Shown here: piece by piece, positions 1 to 6,021 of the stretch
Position numbering within the stretch: the stretch's first letter is position 1
How the letters are laid out: each line of letters opens with the position of its first letter
Origin: an uncultured Fenollaria sp.
Lineage (GTDB): Bacteria > Bacillota > Clostridia > Tissierellales > Peptoniphilaceae
Direction: 5' to 3'
Assembly (NCBI RefSeq): GCF_946221515.1
Contig: NZ_CAMJVK010000044.1
Coordinates: 1 to 9,378 of the forward strand
DNA length: 9,378 nt
Notes under the pieces: generated by a model
What the model saw: only the letters and a program-made list of their open reading frames with translations
Told to the model about the DNA's origin: nothing
Databases searched by the model: none
Translations under genes and position numbers: made by a program

Positions 1-3
1 TTC

Positions 4-44
4 AAAAAAATATCTATTGAGGTTTTTACTCCCCAATAGATATT
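4..44 (-). terminator. Rho-independent terminator ending the operon after thiN
   Basis: Read on the minus strand, a 14-bp hairpin starts 7 bases after the thiN stop. Its arms are at 31-44 and 9-22 and pair completely apart from one G-U wobble (33 with 20). The 8-base loop is at 23-30. The stem runs straight into seven T residues (plus-strand A at 4-10, the first two being part of the stem base). The plus strand has no T tract after the hairpin (it reads atacagccta), so it should stop only leftward transcription. It fits as the end of the whole ten-gene operon. Bases 1-51 contain nothing else that I can recognise. Confidence 0.93.
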
Positions 45-51
45 ATACAGC

Positions 52-696
52 CTATAAAAACAATGTTGTAAAGACAAAGGCTCTGTTCTTATGTGCAGTG
101 ACTAAGGCATACTCGCCCATTGCCTTGTTGCTCATTAGTAATGAACTTTCTTTCTTAACTGTTTTATGATCAAGCTCCCACCTTGCTGACTCGATTGAAA
201 CTGTTATGTCTTCATCAACTGGTACCATTGAGAATGATACTACATCATATCTATTCAATACTCTAAGTGTATCGCCTTCGTTAAGCACTTTTGCTGCTTG
301 TTGGCCTCCAAAGACAGTTATGTCAAGGTCCTTGCTAAATGCTAAGACATTGTTTAGTACCGTCATAGTGTGATCAGCTTTTCCACCTAAAGCGCAGAAA
401 ACATCAATCTTCTTAATCTTGCACTTTTCTTTTACATATTCCAAGGCAAGTTCGAAGTCTGTCTTGTCCTTTTCTACGTCATATTCTATCCTATCGATAT
501 CACTTGTCTCCATGTAGATTAGTGCATCTTCATTAACACTATCACAATCACCTATGAATAGGTCTGCTTCCATATTATACTTAACTAAGTGATTTAAGCC
601 GCCATCAACTGCTATGACCATGGCGTAATTTTTAATATCTCCTGTTAAAAAACTATCAATTGGTCCATTTAATACTATTGCTACTTTATTTTTCAT
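52..696 (-). CDS. thiN: Thiamine diphosphokinase (thiamine pyrophosphokinase)
   Basis: This cytosolic enzyme transfers pyrophosphate from ATP to thiamine, giving thiamine diphosphate, the cofactor of transketolase, pyruvate-ferredoxin oxidoreductase and similar enzymes. At 214 residues it has the normal bacterial length. The N-terminal catalytic domain (about 1-125) shows AVDGG at 29-33, IGDCDS at 48-53, DKTD at 77-80 and GGKADH at 104-109 followed by N115/N116. These are the family's acidic ATP/metal-binding motifs and the diagnostic GGxxDH box. The remainder (about 130-214) matches the position of the thiamin-binding beta domain. In the IGDxDS motif the residue before the last Asp is Cys rather than the usual Phe or Leu. 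The ATG start has AGGAGAG at 704-710, seven bases upstream, and lies 11 bases inside the end of rpe. It is the last gene of the operon, as in Bacillus subtilis, and ends at TAG just before the terminator. Confidence 0.95.
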   Translation of the reverse strand: MKNKVAIVLNGPIDSFLTGDIKNYAMVIAVDGGLNHLVKYNMEADLFIGDCDSVNEDALIYMETSDIDRIEYDVEKDKTDFELALEYVKEKCKIKKIDVFCALGGKADHTMTVLNNVLAFSKDLDITVFGGQQAAKVLNEGDTLRVLNRYDVVSFSMVPVDEDITVSIESARWELDHKTVKKESSLLMSNKAMGEYALVTAHKNRAFVFTTLFL

Positions 697-1336
697 CTCT
701 CAACTCTCCTAAATTCTTTTCTATCTCTGAATTTTTAAATGCTGCTGATCCCGCAACAAATAAATCTACTCCTAAAGCTTCTAAGCTCTTAATATTATCT
801 TTGTTGACGCCGCCATCGACCTCTAATATGATGTCTCTGCCGCTTTCGTCAATCATCTTTCTCACTCTTTTGATTTTCTCATTAACTGCTTCGATGTATG
901 ATTGGCCACCAAAACCTGGATTAACTGACATAATTAATATTAGATCAATATCGTCCATGATGTACTTAAGCGTTTCTTCACTTGTCGATGGGTTTAGCGA
1001 CACACCAGCCTTCATGCCAAGTCTTCTGATTTCGGCAAGCGTTCTTTGTAGGTGTATAGTCGCCTCTTGATGCACGGTTAATATGTCTGCTCCAGCATTT
1101 TTAAAATCTTCCAAATATCTTTCTGGCTTTTCTATCATTAAGTGGCAGTCAAGAATGAAATCTGTGTTCTTTCTCACTGATTTAATGATTGGCAGACCAA
1201 AGGATATATTCGGAACAAAATTTCCATCCATAACATCAAGATGCAAGTACTTAATATCAGCCTTCTTTAGTCTTTCTAAATCGTCTTGCAAATTATAAAA
1301 GTTTGCCGACAATAATGATGGTGCTATCTCTCTCAA
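686..1336 (-). CDS. rpe: Ribulose-phosphate 3-epimerase
   Basis: It interconverts D-ribulose 5-phosphate and D-xylulose 5-phosphate in the cytosolic pentose phosphate pathway. The 216-residue protein is a single TIM barrel of normal length. Visible family motifs are APSLLSANF at 5-13, HLDVMDG at 32-38, CHLMIE at 64-69, VSLNP at 112-116, SVNPGFGGQ at 137-145 and EVDGGV at 172-177. The expected metal ligands His32, Asp34, His65 and Asp174 are all present; the two Asp also act as the acid-base pair. The start is TTG, supported by a strong GAGGAGGT site at 1343-1350 and by the homologous position of the N-terminal APSxLSA box. There is only one base between the rsgA stop and this start, and the end overlaps thiN by 11 bases, so translation is probably coupled on both sides. 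No family-critical residue is missing. Confidence 0.96.
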   Translation of the reverse strand: MREIAPSLLSANFYNLQDDLERLKKADIKYLHLDVMDGNFVPNISFGLPIIKSVRKNTDFILDCHLMIEKPERYLEDFKNAGADILTVHQEATIHLQRTLAEIRRLGMKAGVSLNPSTSEETLKYIMDDIDLILIMSVNPGFGGQSYIEAVNEKIKRVRKMIDESGRDIILEVDGGVNKDNIKSLEALGVDLFVAGSAAFKNSEIEKNLGELRDEK

Positions 1337-1337
1337 G

Positions 1338-2198
1338 TCAATACCTCCTCTTTGCTTTTATCTCTTCATACATTAGTAGATAATTTTTATATCTAATACG
1401 CGATATATTTTCTTCTTCTACTTGTCTTTTTATCTCACAATCAGGTTCATTGATGTGCGCGCACGACGCAAACCTGCATTTGTTCTTATATTTATTAAAT
1501 TCTTTTATATAATTTTTTAGCTCATCTTCCTCTTGCAAAAAGTCAAGCTCAAGCGATGTAAAACCAGGCGTATCAATGATCTTCGTCTCTTCATCTATTG
1601 AGTAGAGCTGCACTGACCTTGTTGTTTGCTTGCCCTTATTGAGCTTCATCGATATCTCTTGGGTCTTAATTAGCTTGTTTTTATTGAGGTAATTCATTAT
1701 TGACGACTTGCCCACGCCAGATGGACCTGAAAGAACCGATGTTTGACCCTTTATCTCGTCTAAAACCATGTGAATGGATTCATCATCATATATACTCGTC
1801 TCGAAGACATCGTAGCCGATGCTCTTATGCATATTATATATAAGTTCATCAAGCTTGATATCTTTTTTGTTTATTATGATTATAGGCCTAATATGATTGT
1901 ACTCAGCCATGACTAAGAACTTGTCAAGCAAAAGTAAATTTATGCTTGGCGTACTTATAGTCATAACTATAAGTAAATTATCCACGTTAGCTACGTTTGG
2001 CCTTATTAGCTCATTTTTTCTCTCCTCAATGCTCTCTATAAGGCAGGAGCCATCTTTTTCTACAAATTTTGCAATGTCACCAACAAGTGGCTTCATCTTA
2101 AGCTTCTTAAAGCTTCCAAGCTGCTTTGCTTCATAGACCTCGCCCATGCCCTCTATATAGAAAACGCCGGAAATGGATTTAATTATTTTACCCTTCAT
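1338..2198 (-). CDS. rsgA: Ribosome small-subunit-dependent GTPase A (circularly permuted GTPase)
   Basis: RsgA (YjeQ/CpgA) binds the maturing 30S subunit and uses GTP hydrolysis, stimulated by the ribosome, to test and release it. The 286-residue protein shows the three expected parts: an N-terminal OB-fold (about 1-68), a GTPase domain with permuted motif order, and a C-terminal zinc module. G4 comes first (NKKD at 110-113), then G1 (GPSGVGKS at 158-165), a Thr-containing G2 region (QTTR at 191-194) and G3 (DTPG at 209-212). Putative zinc ligands are Cys241, Cys246, His248 and Cys254, followed by a basic helical tail. The ATG shares its A with the prkC TAA stop, and I see no convincing ribosome binding site before it, so it probably depends on coupled translation from prkC. 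CpgA is a reported PrkC substrate in Bacillus subtilis, which makes this adjacency functionally sensible. Confidence 0.96.
   Translation of the reverse strand: MKGKIIKSISGVFYIEGMGEVYEAKQLGSFKKLKMKPLVGDIAKFVEKDGSCLIESIEERKNELIRPNVANVDNLLIVMTISTPSINLLLLDKFLVMAEYNHIRPIIIINKKDIKLDELIYNMHKSIGYDVFETSIYDDESIHMVLDEIKGQTSVLSGPSGVGKSSIMNYLNKNKLIKTQEISMKLNKGKQTTRSVQLYSIDEETKIIDTPGFTSLELDFLQEEDELKNYIKEFNKYKNKCRFASCAHINEPDCEIKRQVEEENISRIRYKNYLLMYEEIKAKRRY
1343..1350 (-). promoter_or_regulatory. Ribosome binding site fixing the rpe TTG start
   Basis: The minus strand reads GAGGAGGT here, followed by six bases and then TTG at 1334-1336. The site is inside the rsgA coding end. No in-frame ATG is available nearby, and the protein begins with the usual short lead before the APSxLSA motif, so TTG is the credible start. 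Confidence 0.85.
1952..1975. repeat. Perfect 10-bp inverted repeat with a 4-base loop inside rsgA
   Basis: Bases 1952-1961 (tacttatagt) are the exact reverse complement of 1966-1975, separated by four bases. It lies in the rsgA codons for residues about 75-82, between the OB-fold and the G4 motif. No T tract follows on either strand, so it is not an intrinsic terminator. It is AT-rich and could be a chance outcome of the Leu/Ile/Val/Thr codons. Confidence 0.5.
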
Positions 2199-4225
2199 TA
2201 GTTCGCTTGCTTTGTAGTTATATAAGTGTCGTTCTTGTAAATATCGAAAGTATCTCCTTCTTTGGCATTGTACTTGAATCTCACTTGACCATCTTCCTTG
2301 CTAACCATTTGATCGTAAACAGTTTCTTTTACTCCGTTAGAGTTTTTAATTATAGTGAAGTGTGTTTGATCAAGGTCTGGATCTGCTTGAAGAACGATGT
2401 CTATAACGACTGCAGCCTTTTCTTTTGGCTTATCTTCTTCTTTTGGTTTTTCATTTGTTTCATTATTTTCAGGTGTTTCTTCTTCGGCAGGCTTTTCAAT
2501 CTTGCCTTTAGATACTACTAGGTCGATAACTTCATCTTTTTGAACAGTTGATCCTGATTTTATTGATTGATCAGTTACTATGTCTTTATCAAAGTCTTCA
2601 CTGTCTTTGCTTGTAATTTTGTATTTAAGTCCTAAATCTGTAAGCTCTTTAATAACTTCATCTTTATTTCTTCCTATAAAGTCAGGAACTTCAACTTCAT
2701 CAGAATTTCCCTTACTTACAACAACTTTTATTAGGCTATTCTTTTCAGCTTGAGAGCCTTCTCCTGGCTCTTGTCTGATAATGATGCCTTCTTCGTGCTC
2801 TTTGTCTTCTTCGTAGCTTGGTTCAGCAAGCTTTAAGCCATATTTATATAAAATGCTTTCTGCATCTAAAATAGTTTCGCCAACTATTTTTGGTACTTCA
2901 ACGCTATCTTCTGATTCAGATATAGTTAAAGACACTTTAAAATCTTTTTTAACTTTAAAATCAGCTTCTGGATCTTGTTTTGTTACAATATTTGCCTTGC
3001 CATCAGTTTTTTCTTTGGCTACTACTTCATAAGTAAGTCCTAATGCTTCAAGTTTTGATTTTGCTGTATCTAAGTCTTCACCTACAAGATTTGGCACTGC
3101 TACTTCGTCTGAGCCGCCGCCACTAAGTGCGCCTTTTAAGTAATTGTATCCAAAGAATAGTCCAGCTACAAGTAGTAGAGCTGTTATTATTCCTAAGAAA
3201 ACGCCAGCTAAACCATTTTCTTTTTTCTTTTTACGGCGATTTCTGTTTGATTGTCTCATTTCAGAAATATTTTCCTCCCTATTTTTTTTAATCTTTTCAT
3301 TTTTTTCTTCACTAATTATATCCTCTTGTTTTAAAACAACAGTTTCATCATTCCAGTTGTCATTTTGCTTATCATAATTAAAGCTAACATCATCATCTAA
3401 GTATAAAAAGTCCGCCAAGATATCATCAACGCTTTGATACCTTTCACTTTGCTTCTTTCTTGTACACTTAAGTATGATCTTTTCAAGATTCTTGTTCATA
3501 TTAGGCAGATACTCAGACGGCGGAACGATGTCGTCTTGTATTTGCTTCATCGCTACTGATATAGGATTGTCTCCATCATATGGCTTTTTGCCTGTTAGCA
3601 TCTCGTACAAAACTATACCGAATGAATATATATCCGTCTTATTATCAGTGTAGCCGCCTCTAGCTTGTTCAGGTGATATATAATGGACCGAGCCGAGTAC
3701 ATCAGATGTTGTAGTAACCGTAGTTGATGTCGATGCTCTTGCTATACCAAAGTCAGTTACTTTGACTGCGCCTTGCTTTGTAATCATTATGTTATGTGGC
3801 TTTATGTCTCTATGAACAACATTATGATCATGAGCGTCTTTCAAAGCTCTAAGGATTTGAATTGAATAATCAATTGCATCATCTTCAGAAAGTTTGCCCT
3901 TGCTATCAATTATATCCTTTAAAGTAGTTCCATCTATATACTCCATAACGATGTAATAGATAGTCTCGTCCTCAATAGTGTCAGTACCTACATCATATAT
4001 GCCCACGATGTTTTGGCTCGATAATGATGCAGCCGCCTTTGATTCTCTATTAAACTTCTTTATAAATTCTTCATCATTAGCATATTCAGGTCTTAATATT
4101 TTTATAGCAACATATCTATCTAAAACTCTACATCTGGCTTTGTAGACAGTTGCCATGCCTCCATCGCCAATTTTTTCTAAGATTTCATATCTATCCGATA
4201 AAAGTTTTCCTATCATCTTATCCAT
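2198..4225 (-). CDS. prkC: PASTA-domain transmembrane Ser/Thr protein kinase
   Basis: This is a Hanks-type kinase anchored in the membrane. It senses peptidoglycan fragments or lipid II through extracellular PASTA repeats and phosphorylates cell-wall, translation and metabolic proteins. In the 675 residues I see a kinase domain (about 12-275) with Gly-rich loop GDGGMA at 20-25, Lys42 in VAIK, Glu61, HRD at 138-140 with Lys142 and Asn145, DFG at 158-160, a Thr-rich activation loop (about 167-174) and SPEQ at 184-187. A charged juxtamembrane segment follows, ending in a Lys/Arg run at 328-335, then one membrane helix at about 338-360. Three PASTA repeats lie outside (about 374-437, 441-505 and 509-573), then a Glu/Lys/Pro-rich linker (574-603) and a C-terminal domain (604-675) that is not PASTA. 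The ATG has AGAGGTG at 4231-4237, five bases upstream, and the stp stop is 10 bases away. The kinase appears intact and active. Confidence 0.97.
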   Translation of the reverse strand: MDKMIGKLLSDRYEILEKIGDGGMATVYKARCRVLDRYVAIKILRPEYANDEEFIKKFNRESKAAASLSSQNIVGIYDVGTDTIEDETIYYIVMEYIDGTTLKDIIDSKGKLSEDDAIDYSIQILRALKDAHDHNVVHRDIKPHNIMITKQGAVKVTDFGIARASTSTTVTTTSDVLGSVHYISPEQARGGYTDNKTDIYSFGIVLYEMLTGKKPYDGDNPISVAMKQIQDDIVPPSEYLPNMNKNLEKIILKCTRKKQSERYQSVDDILADFLYLDDDVSFNYDKQNDNWNDETVVLKQEDIISEEKNEKIKKNREENISEMRQSNRNRRKKKKENGLAGVFLGIITALLLVAGLFFGYNYLKGALSGGGSDEVAVPNLVGEDLDTAKSKLEALGLTYEVVAKEKTDGKANIVTKQDPEADFKVKKDFKVSLTISESEDSVEVPKIVGETILDAESILYKYGLKLAEPSYEEDKEHEEGIIIRQEPGEGSQAEKNSLIKVVVSKGNSDEVEVPDFIGRNKDEVIKELTDLGLKYKITSKDSEDFDKDIVTDQSIKSGSTVQKDEVIDLVVSKGKIEKPAEEETPENNETNEKPKEEDKPKEKAAVVIDIVLQADPDLDQTHFTIIKNSNGVKETVYDQMVSKEDGQVRFKYNAKEGDTFDIYKNDTYITTKQAN

Positions 4226-4230
4226 TTTAT

Positions 4231-4237
4231 CACCTCT
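4231..4237 (-). promoter_or_regulatory. Ribosome binding site of prkC
   Basis: AGAGGTG on the minus strand overlaps the stp stop codon (TAG at 4236-4238) and stands five bases before the ATG at 4223-4225. This supports the first ATG rather than the in-frame ATG three codons later, and implies that phosphatase and kinase are translated from the same message. Confidence 0.7.
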
Positions 4238-4967
4238 AAGCCTTTATAGTTATTATAGTAACATTATCTCTTCCGCCCATAAGTATAGCTCTATCCTTAA
4301 GCTCTTCAGCTACCTTTTGCATTGAGATACTCTTGTTCTTCTCTACTATTGCAAGTATCGAGTTATCTTCGACCTCTTTATTAAGTCCATCTGTACATAA
4401 AAGCACTATGTCGTCCTTCCTGTGAATGAACTTATATGTGTCAATGACAACAGTTTTCTCTGTTCCCAAAGCTCTGGTCAAAGCATTTTTGTTATCTATA
4501 TTTTTTATATTAAAAATTTTGCTTCCCGCCCTTTTAATTAGCTCGTTGCCAAAGGTGTGGTCCTCTGTTAACTGAGCTATCTCATGCTCTCTGATTAGGT
4601 AGGCTCTTGAGTCACCTACATGAGCTATGAGGCAAGTGTTTTTGTAATAGGCGCAGACCAATATCGTCGTGCCCATGCCCTCACACTCTTTATTAAACTT
4701 TGAATATTTGTAAATGGAATTGTTCGCGCTAACTATACTTGTTCTTATAGCGTCTTCGACATCGTCTATACAGACTACATCGTTTTTGTTCTTTAAGACA
4801 TCGGCAATGGTGTCGACAGCCATCTTACTAGCTAGTTCGCCTGCCTTATGTCCACCAACCCCATCAGCAATTACAAAGAAAGGGAATGGATTATCATCAT
4901 AGATAAAAAAGTTATCTTCATTATTTGTTCTCGTTTTGCCCTTATCTGATACATAACCAATATTCAC
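4236..4967 (-). CDS. stp: PP2C-family Ser/Thr protein phosphatase, partner of PrkC
   Basis: This cytosolic metal-dependent (Mn/Mg) phosphatase removes phosphate from PrkC and its substrates; it is called PrpC in Bacillus subtilis and Stp in other Firmicutes. From the start chosen here it has 243 residues, the typical length. Motifs in order are NED at 16-18, ADGVGGH at 34-40, GMGTT at 97-101, HVGDSRAYL at 116-124, LTEDHT at 133-138, LTRALGT at 163-169, CTDGLN at 191-196 and GGRDN at 231-235. The metal-binding Asp residues (18, 35, 193, 234) are all present. I chose GTG at 4965-4967 because GGAGGTGG at 4973-4980 is well placed for it. The longer reading from GTG at 4974-4976 would begin inside that ribosome binding site and adds only three residues. 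It is directly followed by prkC after 10 bases, the usual phosphatase-kinase pair. Confidence 0.95.
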   Translation of the reverse strand: MNIGYVSDKGKTRTNNEDNFFIYDDNPFPFFVIADGVGGHKAGELASKMAVDTIADVLKNKNDVVCIDDVEDAIRTSIVSANNSIYKYSKFNKECEGMGTTILVCAYYKNTCLIAHVGDSRAYLIREHEIAQLTEDHTFGNELIKRAGSKIFNIKNIDNKNALTRALGTEKTVVIDTYKFIHRKDDIVLLCTDGLNKEVEDNSILAIVEKNKSISMQKVAEELKDRAILMGGRDNVTIITIKA

Positions 4968-4972
4968 ATTGA

Positions 4973-4980
4973 CCACCTCC
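4973..4980 (-). promoter_or_regulatory. Strong ribosome binding site of stp, next to an ATG-TGA start-stop
   Basis: The minus strand reads GGAGGTGG, then TCAAT, then GTG (4965-4967), giving eight bases between GGAGG and the GTG. An out-of-frame ATG (4967-4969) overlaps that GTG by one base and is followed at once by TGA (4964-4966). The site begins at the last base of the rlmN stop codon. Confidence 0.85.
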
Positions 4981-6011
4981 TATTGTTCAAGATAATTATT
5001 TCTAAGCTGTCCACACGAAGCGTTTATATCAGCTCCTAACTCGCGCCTAACGGTTACGTTAAGGCCAAAATCTTCTAAATATTTTTTAAACTTCATTATA
5101 TTTTCAGAAGTACTCGGCTCTTCGTCGTACTCTTTGATCTTGTTAAGCGGAATTAAATTGATGTGTGACTTAATATCTTTTAATAAATTTTTTATATCTA
5201 AAGCAGATTGATAAGAGTCATTAAGTCCGTCGATCAAAACGTATTCAAAGGATATCCTCTTATTGATCTTTGCCTGATACTCTTTAAGTGCAGGTACAAG
5301 CTTATCAAAGGGATAGCTCTTTGTAATCGGCATAATCTTCTTTCTCTCTTCTTCGTCCGCATTATGTAATGATATCGTTAATGTGATTGGATAATCATAT
5401 TCGGCTAGCTTTAGTATCTTATCAGCAAGACCGCAAGTTGACACGGTTATGTTCCTCTTCGATAGATTCTTGCCTTCTTTGGCACTTATTAGCTCAATAA
5501 ATCTTATAAGCTCATTAAAGTTATCAAGCGCCTCGCCGCTACCCATTAGTACCACGTTTGATACATTTATATCATTTAGTCTCTCTATTTCATATATCTC
5601 ATCAAGCATCTCCGAGGCATAAAGATTTCTTATAAAACCTTTCTTAGTCGATGCACAAAAGGCGCAGCCCATCTTACAGCCAACTTGTGTTGATATACAG
5701 ACAGTATAGCCGTACTTGTACTTCATCAAAACGCTTTCAATGACATTGCCATCGTGTAGCTCAAAAAGGTATTTCCTTGTATCATCAAGTTTTGATTTTA
5801 ATTCCAAAACTTTTTTTACGCCATATATCTCAGAGCTAGTAATAAGTTTTTCTTTTAGATCCTGTGACAATGTACTTATATCTTCGATATTCTTTATCTT
5901 TTGCTTGTGAATAGCCTCGAAGAGCTGTTTCGCTCTAAACTTTTTCTCACCAAGCTCTAAGAAATATGTCTCAAGCTCTGATATATACATATTGTTAATT
6001 ATCTTCGTCAA
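4980..6011 (-). CDS. rlmN: Radical SAM dual-specificity 23S rRNA/tRNA adenine-C2 methyltransferase
   Basis: RlmN methylates C2 of A2503 in 23S rRNA, and in studied species A37 in some tRNAs, using two SAM molecules and a protein methyl-cysteine intermediate. The 343-residue protein is of normal length. It has an N-terminal helical domain (about 1-90) and a radical SAM barrel with a 4Fe-4S motif at Cys112, Cys116 and Cys119. Cys105 stands seven residues before the cluster motif, corresponding to the Escherichia coli RlmN Cys118. Cys333, in SCGQL near the C-terminus, matches the methylated Cys355. Thus both catalytic Cys are present, which argues for a working methyltransferase. The usual GMGEP motif reads GSGEA at 157-161. 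The start is TTG, with AAGGA at 6017-6021 five bases upstream; an in-frame ATG at codon 8 has a weaker site and would shorten the helical domain. One base separates it from the rsmB stop. Confidence 0.95.
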   Translation of the reverse strand: MTKIINNMYISELETYFLELGEKKFRAKQLFEAIHKQKIKNIEDISTLSQDLKEKLITSSEIYGVKKVLELKSKLDDTRKYLFELHDGNVIESVLMKYKYGYTVCISTQVGCKMGCAFCASTKKGFIRNLYASEMLDEIYEIERLNDINVSNVVLMGSGEALDNFNELIRFIELISAKEGKNLSKRNITVSTCGLADKILKLAEYDYPITLTISLHNADEEERKKIMPITKSYPFDKLVPALKEYQAKINKRISFEYVLIDGLNDSYQSALDIKNLLKDIKSHINLIPLNKIKEYDEEPSTSENIMKFKKYLEDFGLNVTVRRELGADINASCGQLRNNYLEQ

Positions 6012-6021
6012 ATTAATCCTT
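6009..6021 (-). promoter_or_regulatory. Ribosome binding site and TTG start of rlmN
   Basis: AAGGA (6017-6021) is followed by five bases and TTG (6009-6011), close to the rsmB TAA at 6013-6015. The alternative ATG at 5988-5990 lacks a comparable AGGAGG-like site at a normal distance, so I prefer TTG. Confidence 0.65.

Noticed and set aside
686..696. rpe/thiN overlap as a possible frameshift or fusion
   Set aside because: Both proteins are complete with normal ends, and thiN has its own AGGAGAG site; an 11-base overlap is ordinary in a packed operon.
660..1070. Plus-strand open frame of 136 codons opposite rpe
   Set aside because: It is antisense to a clear rpe gene with all catalytic motifs, gives a Ser/Leu-rich low-complexity product and has no convincing ribosome binding site. 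It is a mirror of AT-rich coding.
2417..2506. Glu/Lys/Pro-rich stretch in prkC as a tandem repeat or recent insertion
   Set aside because: Only short imperfect repetition of Lys-Pro-Lys-Glu words is seen; a flexible extracellular linker explains it.
2207..2521. Plus-strand open frame of 104 codons opposite the prkC end
   Set aside because: The Phe/Ile-rich product is the complement of the Glu/Lys-rich prkC linker and tail; there is no family resemblance and the true frame is well supported.
3144..3377. Plus-strand open frame opposite the PrkC membrane and juxtamembrane region
   Set aside because: Its Phe/Ser-rich translation is the mirror of Lys/Glu codons in prkC, with no recognisable domain.
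4968..4976. Longer stp reading starting at GTG 4974-4976
   Set aside because: That GTG lies inside the GGAGGTGG ribosome binding site and would itself have none; the next GTG at 4965-4967 is properly spaced.
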